Below are positions 46,452-54,284 of a DNA stretch of 64,000 bases, piece by piece; position 1 is the stretch's first letter; each line of letters opens with the position of its first letter. The position numbers were made by a program, and so were the translations under genes. Under the pieces are notes generated by a model. The model saw only the letters and a list, made by a program, of their open reading frames with translations. It had not been told where the DNA came from and searched no databases. The stretch covers positions 124,001 to 188,000 of the forward strand of contig JACPVS010000014.1 in NCBI GenBank assembly GCA_016197365.1, written 5' to 3'. The DNA comes from Mycolicibacterium cosmeticum (lineage in GTDB: Bacteria > Actinomycetota > Actinomycetes > Mycobacteriales > Mycobacteriaceae).

Positions 46452-46997
46452 ATGCCGGATCCCGCCGTCGCCGAGGACGAGAACAGCACCCGCGAGCGCA
46501 TCCTCGCGGCGACCGCCGAGGTGCTCGGCGACTACGGCATGACCAAGCTCAGCCTGTCCGAGGTCGCCGCCCAAGCCGGGGTGTCCCGCCCGACCCTGTA
46601 TCGATGGTTTGCCTCGAAACAGGAACTGCTGGACGCGTTCGTGGTATGGGAGCGCAGACATTACGAGCGCGCCGTCGCCGCGGTCGCGGCGCGGCTGCCC
46701 GCCGCCGAACGGCTCGACGCCGCACTCCAGGTGATCGTCGAGTATCAGCAGTCCTACCCCGGATTGCGGATGGTCGACATCGAACCCGAACACGTGATCG
46801 CCCGTCTCGCACAGTTCATCCCGTTGATGCGCGAGCGCCTGGAACGGCTCTCCGACGAGCCGGATGCGGCCGTGGCTGCGGCCACCGCGGTCCGGGTGGC
46901 GGTCTCGCACTACTTGGTGCGCAGCGACGACGGTGACGATTTCCTGGCCCAACTGCGGCACTCCGCGAGAGTCAGGACGCACAGCAGCCGTCGGTAG
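46452..46997 (+). CDS. TetR-family regulator (paralogue A)
   Basis: A 181-residue TetR protein. The helix-turn-helix region reads LSEVAAQAGVSRPTLYRWFASKQELLDAF. The ligand domain includes VIVEYQQSYPGLRMVDIEPEHVIARL and ends near SHYLVRSDDGDDFLAQLRH. It is clearly paralogous to the TetR at 51.5 kb, sharing most of the helix-turn-helix and the VEYQQSY, VDIEPE and LAQLRH motifs. ATG 46452 keeps the same distance from the operator as other regulon genes; GTG 46446 adds two residues. A candidate for the protein that binds the six repeated sites. Confidence 0.88.
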   Translation: MPDPAVAEDENSTRERILAATAEVLGDYGMTKLSLSEVAAQAGVSRPTLYRWFASKQELLDAFVVWERRHYERAVAAVAARLPAAERLDAALQVIVEYQQSYPGLRMVDIEPEHVIARLAQFIPLMRERLERLSDEPDAAVAAATAVRVAVSHYLVRSDDGDDFLAQLRHSARVRTHSSRR

Positions 46998-47006
46998 CCT
47001 GGCGCC

Positions 47007-49166
47007 ATGCTCGATATCGGTGGACTCGATGTGTCCGAGGCGGCCGCGCTCGGTAGTGGCGCAAGTTTCTGGGCCAGTAAGGCGGTCGGACCCGTGCCCG
47101 CCATGGTGCTCACCGACGGTCCGCACGGCGTGCGCAGGCAGACCGGCAGCGGCGATGATCATCTGGGTATCGGCGACAGCGCCCCGGCGACCTGCTTCCC
47201 GCCCGCGGTCGGGTTGAGCCAGGCGTGGGATCCCGAACTCGTCGAGCGGGTCGGGGTTGCCCTCGGCGACGAGAGCCGAGCGCTGGGAGTGCACGTGCTG
47301 CTGGGCCCCGGGATCAACATCAAGCGGGATCCGCGGTGTGGCCGCAATTTCGAGTACTTCTCCGAGGACCCCCTGCTGTCCGGGGCGCTCGGGGCGGCCT
47401 GGGTGCGCGGCGTGCAGAGCCGCGGCGTGGCAGCATCGGTGAAGCACTTCGCCGCCAACAACGCCGAATTCGACCGGATGCGAGCCAGTTCCGATGTCGA
47501 CGAACGCACCCTGCGCGAGATCTACCTGCGAGCCTTCGAGCATGTGGTGCGTCACGCCCGGCCCTGGTCGGTGATGTGCTCCTACAACCGCATCAACGGG
47601 GTGTATGCGTCGCAGAACCACTGGCTGCTCACCGATGTGCTGCGCGCCGAGTGGGGTTTCGATGGTGCGGTGGTCAGCGACTGGGGCGCGGTGACCGACC
47701 GGGTCGCGGCGGTGAGCGCCGGGCTGGACCTGGAGATGCCCGCCACCGGCGGTGCATCGGACCGCGACGTTGTCGAGGCGGTCGAGCACGGCAGGCTCGC
47801 CGCAGCCGTGGTCACCCGGGCCGCCGAACGGGTGGCACTGCTGGCCGAGCGGACGCGGCAACACGCTTGCACGCCGGCGCCATTCGATGTCGATGCGCAC
47901 CACCGGCTGGCCCGCGAGGCGGCGGCGCGCTGCGTCGTGCTGCTCAAGAACGACGGCGGACTGCTCCCGCTGACCCCGTCCCGGATCGCGGTGATCGGCC
48001 ACTTCGCCCGCGAACCCCGCTACCAGGGCGGGGGTAGCTCGCACGTGCACCCCACCCGGCTGGACACCGCACTGGACGAGATCCGCAGGCTCGCTGGGGA
48101 TCACGAGGTGACGTACTCGGACGACGCGGCTCACGCCGCCACGGCTGACACCGCCGTGGTGTTCCTGGGCCTGAGCGCCGAGGACGAATCCGAGGGTTTC
48201 GACCGGTCGCATATCGACCTGCCCGCAGCACAACTCGACCTCCTCCGCGAGGTGATGCGCGTTCAGCCGCGCACGGTGGTCGTGCTCTCCCACGGCGGTG
48301 TGGTGACGTTGGATGAGGTGAGTGCCCTCGCCCCGGCGATACTGGACGGCGCGTTGCTCGGGCAGGCCGGCGGCGGGGCCATCGCCGACGTGCTGTTCGG
48401 CGTGGTGAATCCGTCTGCACGCCTTGCCGAGACGGTGCCGGTGCGGTTGCAGGACACCCCCGCGTACCTGAACTTCCCGGGCGAACGGGGCCACACCGTC
48501 TACGGGGAACGGATCTACGTCGGCTACCGCTGGTATGACGCGCGCGAGGTTCCCGTCACGTATCCGTTCGGGCACGGCCTGTCCTACACCACCTTCGGCT
48601 ACCGCAGCATGGAGGTCGCCGAGCGCGGTGACGGGCTGAGCGTCGCCGTCACCGTCGTCAACACCGGTGCCCGGGCCGGCCGCGAGGTGGTGCAGATCTA
48701 TGCCGGCAAGGAGGACTCCCGGGTCAGCCGGGCGCCGCGCTGGCTGGTGGGTTTCGGATCGCTGACCCTGGATCCCGGCGAAGAGGGCGTCGTCGAGGTG
48801 GCGGTGTCCCGCGACGACCTCGCGCACTGGGCGGGCCGCTGGACCGTCGAAGGTGGCGACTACAGGGTGTGGGCCGGGGCATCCAGCCGGGATCTGCGGT
48901 TGCACACCGACATCGCACTGACCGGTGATGAGACAGCCGAGGCGTTCACCGCCGAATCCACCCTGGGCGAGGTGCTGGCCGACCCGAAGGCGGCGGCGCT
49001 GATCGCCGAGTCGTTCGGGGCGGCCATGCCCACGTCGAGCCCGGAGCTCCTGGCGATCATCGCGTCCACGCCGCTGGACCGCCTCGTCGGGTTCAGCGGC
49101 GGCCTGCTGACCCGGGACCGGCTACAGCTGTTACTGGCCGAGATCAACGATCACCCCGCGCCCTGA
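47007..49166 (+). CDS. Glycoside hydrolase family 3 beta-glucosidase-like enzyme
   Basis: A 719-residue GH3 enzyme. The N-terminal barrel has KHFAANN (146-152) and the nucleophile Asp225 in GAVVSDWGAV. The second domain has LSAEDESEGFDRSHIDLP, whose Glu is the likely acid/base. A fibronectin-III-like domain follows after FPFGHGLSYTTF-type residues. There is no signal peptide, so it works on a glycoside already inside the cell. It is 9 bases after the TetR gene, so both share the site 4 promoter. The last 23 bases overlap the convergent CoA-transferase gene. Confidence 0.92.
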   Translation: MLDIGGLDVSEAAALGSGASFWASKAVGPVPAMVLTDGPHGVRRQTGSGDDHLGIGDSAPATCFPPAVGLSQAWDPELVERVGVALGDESRALGVHVLLGPGINIKRDPRCGRNFEYFSEDPLLSGALGAAWVRGVQSRGVAASVKHFAANNAEFDRMRASSDVDERTLREIYLRAFEHVVRHARPWSVMCSYNRINGVYASQNHWLLTDVLRAEWGFDGAVVSDWGAVTDRVAAVSAGLDLEMPATGGASDRDVVEAVEHGRLAAAVVTRAAERVALLAERTRQHACTPAPFDVDAHHRLAREAAARCVVLLKNDGGLLPLTPSRIAVIGHFAREPRYQGGGSSHVHPTRLDTALDEIRRLAGDHEVTYSDDAAHAATADTAVVFLGLSAEDESEGFDRSHIDLPAAQLDLLREVMRVQPRTVVVLSHGGVVTLDEVSALAPAILDGALLGQAGGGAIADVLFGVVNPSARLAETVPVRLQDTPAYLNFPGERGHTVYGERIYVGYRWYDAREVPVTYPFGHGLSYTTFGYRSMEVAERGDGLSVAVTVVNTGARAGREVVQIYAGKEDSRVSRAPRWLVGFGSLTLDPGEEGVVEVAVSRDDLAHWAGRWTVEGGDYRVWAGASSRDLRLHTDIALTGDETAEAFTAESTLGEVLADPKAAALIAESFGAAMPTSSPELLAIIASTPLDRLVGFSGGLLTRDRLQLLLAEINDHPAP

Positions 49167-50325
49167 GCTCGGCAAGGATCTCCTCGGTGTGCTCACCCAG
49201 TTCGGGCGCCACCGCCCGGGGTGCCCATGGCGTGCCTGCGAAGTCGGCCGGGCTGGCGACCATCGCAACGGTGGAATTCCCTTCGGGCACATCGACGATG
49301 CCGCCCGCGGCGTGGAACTGTTCGTCGGCGATGACGTCGTCCAGGGAGTTGATCGGCGACCAGAAGAAGTCCGGTTCACCCGCGAACACCTCGGCCCAGT
49401 CCGTCAGCGGCTTGGTGGCGAAGATCGCATCGAGCGCGGCAATCAGTTCGCGGGCATTGACGTAGCGGTCACGGGGCCGCGCGAACCGCGGGTCGGTCAG
49501 CCAGTCGCCCCGGTCCAACGCCCGGCAGAGCGCCGGCCAGTGCCGCTCGCCCTGCAACCCGACGATCCAGAACCGCCTGCCGTCTCCGGCGGCGTAGTTG
49601 TTCATACACGGATTGCCCATCGACTCACGCTGACCGATCGCCACCTGCTGACCGGTCAGCAGCACCGTGTTGAGGTCGAAGGACACGGTGTAGGCGCCCT
49701 GACGGTACAACGAGGTGCTGACCAATTGTCCGGCGCCGGTGCGGGTGCGGGCCAGCAGGGCCGCGCACACCGCCGCCGCGAGCGTCATCCCCACCGAATG
49801 GTCGCCCATGCCGCCGCGCTGGAACGGCGGCGTCTCACCGGGCCGGGTGAGCAGGTCGGCCAGGCCGGCACGCGCCCAGAACGCGGCGACGTCGTAGGCG
49901 GCCCGGTCGGCGTCCGGACCGTCGATGCCGTAGCCGGTGATCAGTCCGTACACCAGCCGCGGATTGATCTGCGCCGCGGCTTCGGGCCCCAGGCCGAGCC
50001 GGTGCAGGGCGCCGGGGCGCAGGTTGGTGACGAAAACATCTGCGGTGCTGAGCAACTCGACGGCGGTGTCGCGCCCCTGCACGGTACCGAGATCGAGCAC
50101 GATGCTGCGTTTGGAGCGGTTGTCCATCTGGAAGGGCGGATTGGCCGCGGTACCCGTCTCGGCGCCGAGGCCCATCATCGCCCCGAAGGTGCGCGCCGGA
50201 TCGCCAGCAGGCGGTTCTATCTTGATGACGTCGGCGCCCCAGTCCGCGAGGATGGCACCGGTCGCCGGGGCGGCCACCCACACGCCGAGTTCGACCACGG
50301 TGAATCCGTCCATCGGCCCCGCCAT
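49144..50325 (-). CDS. Class III (CaiB/BaiF, formyl-CoA-type) CoA-transferase
   Basis: A 393-residue family III CoA-transferase. It begins MDGFTVVELGVWVAAPATGAILADWGADVIKIEPPAGDP in outline, the universal N-terminal motif. The catalytic Asp is in DRAAYDVAAFWARAG. The nucleotide/CoA-binding NLRPGALHRLGLG is present. It moves CoA from a donor thioester to a carboxylic acid intermediate, which prepares it for beta-oxidation. Its ATG is 7 bases from regulon site 5, opposite the kinase gene. Mycobacteria use such enzymes in sterol and branched-acid catabolism. Confidence 0.92.
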   Translation of the reverse strand: MAGPMDGFTVVELGVWVAAPATGAILADWGADVIKIEPPAGDPARTFGAMMGLGAETGTAANPPFQMDNRSKRSIVLDLGTVQGRDTAVELLSTADVFVTNLRPGALHRLGLGPEAAAQINPRLVYGLITGYGIDGPDADRAAYDVAAFWARAGLADLLTRPGETPPFQRGGMGDHSVGMTLAAAVCAALLARTRTGAGQLVSTSLYRQGAYTVSFDLNTVLLTGQQVAIGQRESMGNPCMNNYAAGDGRRFWIVGLQGERHWPALCRALDRGDWLTDPRFARPRDRYVNARELIAALDAIFATKPLTDWAEVFAGEPDFFWSPINSLDDVIADEQFHAAGGIVDVPEGNSTVAMVASPADFAGTPWAPRAVAPELGEHTEEILAELRARGDR

Positions 50326-50332
50326 GACACCC

Positions 50333-50360
50333 CTTTACAATCAGGTCGCACTTTGTAAAC
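50333..50360. promoter_or_regulatory. Regulon site 5: symmetric form CTTTACA-N14-TGTAAAC
   Basis: CTTTACA (50333-50339), 14 bases, TGTAAAC (50354-50360). TTTACA and TGTAAA are perfect inverted repeats with the same 14-base spacer as the other five sites. It lies 7 bases from the CoA-transferase ATG on one side and 8 bases from the kinase ATG on the other, so a bound protein would cover both promoters. It shows that the motif is a true palindromic operator rather than a single -35/-10 pair. Confidence 0.72.
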
Positions 50361-50368
50361 ATCGACAG

Positions 50369-51485
50369 ATGTCCTCGCTGACCCAGCGCGTCACACCCGT
50401 CGTCGGCCTGGCCGCTCACCTCGGCCGCGGTGTGCAACGTATCGCAACCGATGCCGCCGTCGGGCGGATGCGGGCACTCCCGCGCCGGATCAGCGACCTC
50501 GACGCGGCATACCTGTCCGGGCTGCTGGGCAGCACCGTCGATTCGGTCTCGATCATCGGTGGCGACGCCGGTACCTCGTCACGGGCACGGCTGGCGCTGA
50601 CCGGCACCGACGTGCCGGCCTCGGTGTTCGTCAAGATGCCCGCCGAGACCGCGGCGACCCGCCTGATGGGCGAACTCGGCAGGCTGGCCGACACCGAGGT
50701 GCGGTTCTACCGCCATCTCGCGCCGCAACTGGCCGACGTGCCCGTCAGCCACGGCGGCACGTTCGACGCCGTCACCGGGCGTTTCGTGCTGGTGCTCGAG
50801 GACCTGGCCGTCGACCGTTGTGAGTTCCCCGACACCCTGCACCCGCTCGCGGTCGATCAGGCGGCGCTCATCGTCGAACTGCTGGCCCGCGTGCACGCCA
50901 CCTTCTGGGAGCGGGTGCCGGCATGGACCTACTCGGCTTCCGGTGATGCCACCTCACTGCTGACCGGGTCCCTGGCCAACGCCTCGGTCCGCCGGCTGGC
51001 CGGCCGGACCACCATCCCGGTGGAGGGCGGCCGCTTCATCAACGACAACTACCGCGCCGTCGCGCAGCTCATCGACACCGCGCCGCACACCGTGATGCAC
51101 GGGGACGCCCATCCGGGAAATGTCTACTTTCGCAACGGAAAAGCCGGCCTGCTCGACTGGCAGGCGGTGCGCCGCGGCCACCCGTCGAGGGAACTGTCCT
51201 ACACCTTGATCACCAGCATGACCACCGCCGACCGGGTCGACCACCAGCGCGACCTGCTCGACGTGTACCGCCGTGCGCTGGCCGCCGGCGGCGGCCCCCA
51301 ACTGGACGGCGACGAGCTGTGGAACAGGTACCGCCAAGCCGCGCTGTATGCCTACATCGCGACCCTCATCACCGCGGGCATGGGGTGGCATGCAAGACGA
51401 GACGATCGCCTTGGAAGGACTGGGCCGGTCGGTGGCGGCGCTGGAAGATCTCGACACGGTCAAGACACTGAAGGCGAATTTGTAA
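50369..51485 (+). pseudogene. APH-family phosphotransferase, frameshifted near its C-terminus
   Basis: An aminoglycoside-phosphotransferase/choline-kinase-fold protein, of the type often found in mycobacterial lipid-catabolism clusters. The catalytic loop HGDAHPGNVYF and metal site LLDWQAVRRGHPSRELSY are intact. The initial frame continues to 51514 with an unlikely tail. A frame change at the G-run 51382-51385 restores GMGGMQDETIALEGLGRSVAALEDLDTV, a natural ending that stops at 51485. One extra G would explain it. It could be a sequencing error or a real mutation; loss of about 30 C-terminal residues might not abolish activity. Confidence 0.75.
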
Positions 51486-51510
51486 TGCACCAGCAACTAC
51501 CATCAGGGAT

Positions 51511-52059
51511 GTGAACAAGCCATTGACCACCGATGCGAGCGAGGACACCTCGACGCGACGGCGGATTCTGGTGGCCACGGCAGAGGTACTCGGGCGCAGC
51601 GGACAGACCAAACTGAGCCTGTCCGAGGTCGCCCTACAGGCCGGGGTGTCCCGGCCCACGCTGTACCGGTGGTTCGCCTCCAAGGAAGAGTTGCTCGGCG
51701 CGTTCGGGCAGTACGAACGCGAGATGTTCGACACCGGGATGAGCCGGGTCACATCCGGGCTGCGCGGCAACGAAAAGCTCGATGCCGCACTGCGATTCAT
51801 CGTGGAGTATCAGCAGTCCTACTCGGGCGTGCGGGTGGTGGACATCGAACCCGAGGTGGTGATCGGGCAGCTGGGCCACATCATTCCGCTGATGCGCGCG
51901 CGGCTGCTCAAGCTGATGCCCGGCCCGAACGGGCCGGTGCGGGCGGCCACCGCCATCCGCGTCGCCATCTCGCACTACATCGTGCGCAGCGATGACGAAG
52001 GTCAGTTTCTGGCGCAACTGCGGCACGCCGTGGGCATCCGCCAGACCGACAACGACTAG
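51511..52059 (+). CDS. TetR-family regulator (paralogue B)
   Basis: A 182-residue TetR protein from GTG 51511. The helix-turn-helix LSEVALQAGVSRPTLYRWFASKEELLGAF is nearly the same as in the regulator at 46.4 kb. The ligand domain shares FIVEYQQSY, VVDIEPEVVIGQL and SHYIVRSD, but other parts have drifted. Two regulators with the same recognition helix could bind the same six sites while sensing different ligands. It follows the kinase gene by 25 bases, and its stop overlaps the convergent oxidoreductase gene by 4 bases. Confidence 0.88.
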   Translation: MNKPLTTDASEDTSTRRRILVATAEVLGRSGQTKLSLSEVALQAGVSRPTLYRWFASKEELLGAFGQYEREMFDTGMSRVTSGLRGNEKLDAALRFIVEYQQSYSGVRVVDIEPEVVIGQLGHIIPLMRARLLKLMPGPNGPVRAATAIRVAISHYIVRSDDEGQFLAQLRHAVGIRQTDND

Positions 52060-54239
52060 ACGCCCTCCAGGCGGACCGCCACCCCGTTGAGCACGGCCAT
52101 CCCGGCCAGCGTCTCCAGGTCCTCGGGCCGATTGGAGGTCAGTTCGTTGACGTTGGCCCCGGGCACCGTATTGGCCAGCTGCCAGCCGCCGCCGCGATGT
52201 CCCCAGCCCTGCGGGATCGCGACGGTGCCCGCCGCCATCTCGTCGGTGATCAGCACGTCGGTTTCGATCTTCCCGTGTTCGGACACGATACGAACGCGGC
52301 CCCCTTCGACGAGACCGGCGGCCGCGGCGTCGGCGGGATGAATCCGGGTGCGTTGCGTTCGGTCGCCCTTCATCAGGGTGGGGCTGTTGTGCATCCACGA
52401 ATTCTGCGAACGCATCTCGCGAATACCGATGGCCAGCAATGGAAACCGGGGATCGTCGGGGTGGTTGTCGCCCAGCCGGGCGATCTCCGCGGCGATCGGT
52501 GGCGAGTCCAGTGCCACCTTGCCGTCGGGGTGGCGCACCACGTCGGGAAGGATCCCGGTCGGTGCATGCTGCGCCAGCACGATCCCGTGCGGATGCGCAC
52601 GAAGCCGTGTCAGGTTCAGCCCGCGCCGCCGAAACCCGAACAGATCACCGTGCGGGCCGGTGCGCAACAGCAGTTCCATCAGCCGGCGCGGCGTCATCCG
52701 CGCGATACCCCGCCGATCGAGCCACGCCAGCGCCCGGTTGAAGCGCAGCAGCGGGCCGGTGGCGAACATGGCCATCCCCATCCGGCGGGCGATCTCGGAG
52801 TACACCTCCCATTCCGGGCGAGCCTCGCCGTACGGCGCCAGCGCGGGTTCGGTGGACTGCACGAACAACGTCGGCGAACACGCCGCGAATGCGATCGGCA
52901 GGTCGTCGCGTTCCAGCATGGTGGTGGCGGGTAACACGTAGTGCGCCAACCGGTTTGTCTCGTTGATGTAGAGGTCGAAGGACACGAACAGGTCCAGGCG
53001 GCGCAGCGCCGACTCCAGGGCCGCGCTGTTCGGGACCGACAGCACCGGGTTGCCCGCCACTACGAACAAGGCCCGCAGCTGGCCCTCGCCCTCGGTGGTG
53101 ATCTCGTCGGCCATCAACGCGGCCGGGAAGGTGCCGAGCACATCGGGGAAGTCACCGATGCGCGACCGGGTCTTGTCGTAACTGAAGCTGTCGACCCGCT
53201 CCCCCATCTCCTCCAACGGAATCACCGAATGCGACATCAGCGTGCCGCCGGGACGGTCCAGGTTGCCGGTCACGGCGGTCAGCGCGTCCAGCAGATAGCT
53301 CACCAGGGTGCCGTGCCTGCCGAGGCAGGCTCCGGTGCGCCCGTAGGCGCTGGCACTCGGCGCCGCGGCGAAATCACGGGCCAGCCCACGCACCACCGCG
53401 GCGTCCACCCCGGTGCGGGCCGCCGTCTGTTCGGGCGGGAACGGCGCGCACAGCGCCCGCAAGGTCTCCGCCCCGCGGGCCTGGTCGCGGATGTCGGTGG
53501 CCAACCCCTCCTCGAAGACGACGTGCAGCATCGACAGCAGCAGCCACGCGTCCGAGTCGGGCCGGACCGCGATGTGCTCGTAGCGCCGGGCCGTCTCGGT
53601 GCGCCGCGGATCCAGCACCACCACCCGGCCCCCGCGGCCGACGATGGCGGACAGATCATCCTTGATGCGGGGTGCCCGCACCGCACTGCCATGTGAGACA
53701 AGCGGATTCGCGCCCAGCATCAACAGGAAGTCGGTGCGTGGCAGATCGGGGAAAGGCAGCTGACTGGCCGCACCGTAGAGCAGTTTGCTGGCCACGAAGC
53801 GGCTGTTGATGTCTTGGGAACCCGCCGAGTACAGGTGCCGTGACCCGATGCGGGCCATGAAGAGGCCGGCCCACACGCTGGACGCGTAGCCGAACGCCGC
53901 CGGGTTGCCGAAATACTGCCCCACCGAGGCGCCACCGCGCTCGGTCACCACGTCGGTCAGGCGGGCGGCGATATCCGCCAGCGCGGTGTCCCAGCTGACC
54001 TGCTCGAAGGTGCCGTCGTCGCGGCGGCGCATCGGGTGCAGCACCCGGTCTGGATCGTTCTGGACGTCGGTGAAGGCGATGCCCTTGGGGCAGGCCCGGC
54101 CCTGGGACAGTGGGTGATCCTGGTCGGGGCGCAGGGATACCAGGCGACCGTCGGCGACGGTGGCGATCAGGCCGCACATCGGCTCGCAGATGCGGCAGTA
54201 GGTGACCTTCTGTTCCTCGGTCCCGAGGCTGGCTGACAT
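52056..54239 (-). CDS. Molybdopterin-dependent oxidoreductase (bis-MGD, formate dehydrogenase-like)
   Basis: A 727-residue DMSO-reductase-superfamily enzyme. The N-terminal 4Fe-4S site is CRICEPMC followed by ACPKG. Middle domains carry LMLGANPLVSHGSA and VVLDPRRTETARR (MGD binding). The C-terminal domain includes NSWMHNSP, RTRIHPADAAAAGL and the closing cofactor-binding strands. No twin-arginine signal, so it is cytoplasmic. The Mo-ligand region reads GSQDINSRF without an obvious Cys or Sec. The substrate is unknown. ATG 54239 is 7 bases from regulon site 6; the longer frame crosses that site and is rejected. Confidence 0.9.
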   Translation of the reverse strand: MSASLGTEEQKVTYCRICEPMCGLIATVADGRLVSLRPDQDHPLSQGRACPKGIAFTDVQNDPDRVLHPMRRRDDGTFEQVSWDTALADIAARLTDVVTERGGASVGQYFGNPAAFGYASSVWAGLFMARIGSRHLYSAGSQDINSRFVASKLLYGAASQLPFPDLPRTDFLLMLGANPLVSHGSAVRAPRIKDDLSAIVGRGGRVVVLDPRRTETARRYEHIAVRPDSDAWLLLSMLHVVFEEGLATDIRDQARGAETLRALCAPFPPEQTAARTGVDAAVVRGLARDFAAAPSASAYGRTGACLGRHGTLVSYLLDALTAVTGNLDRPGGTLMSHSVIPLEEMGERVDSFSYDKTRSRIGDFPDVLGTFPAALMADEITTEGEGQLRALFVVAGNPVLSVPNSAALESALRRLDLFVSFDLYINETNRLAHYVLPATTMLERDDLPIAFAACSPTLFVQSTEPALAPYGEARPEWEVYSEIARRMGMAMFATGPLLRFNRALAWLDRRGIARMTPRRLMELLLRTGPHGDLFGFRRRGLNLTRLRAHPHGIVLAQHAPTGILPDVVRHPDGKVALDSPPIAAEIARLGDNHPDDPRFPLLAIGIREMRSQNSWMHNSPTLMKGDRTQRTRIHPADAAAAGLVEGGRVRIVSEHGKIETDVLITDEMAAGTVAIPQGWGHRGGGWQLANTVPGANVNELTSNRPEDLETLAGMAVLNGVAVRLEGV

Positions 54240-54246
54240 CGCGAAA

Positions 54247-54275
54247 GCGTGACACTTCGCGAACCGCATGTAAAG
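54247..54275 (+). promoter_or_regulatory. Regulon site 6: GCGTGACA-N14-TGTAAAG
   Basis: GCGTGACA (54247-54254), 14 bases, TGTAAAG (54269-54275). The outer edges are 7 bases from the molybdo-enzyme ATG and 9 bases from the aldehyde dehydrogenase ATG, so the whole divergent promoter region is this site. That layout implies leaderless or near-leaderless messages in both directions. Confidence 0.75.
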
Positions 54276-54284
54276 CTTTGGGGC

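Noticed and set aside
46362..48905. 847-codon open frame on the minus strand opposite the GH3 and TetR genes
   Set aside because: GH3 and TetR on the plus strand carry intact motifs and good starts. The antisense product is low-complexity His/Arg/Gly/Val sequence and crosses operator site 4.
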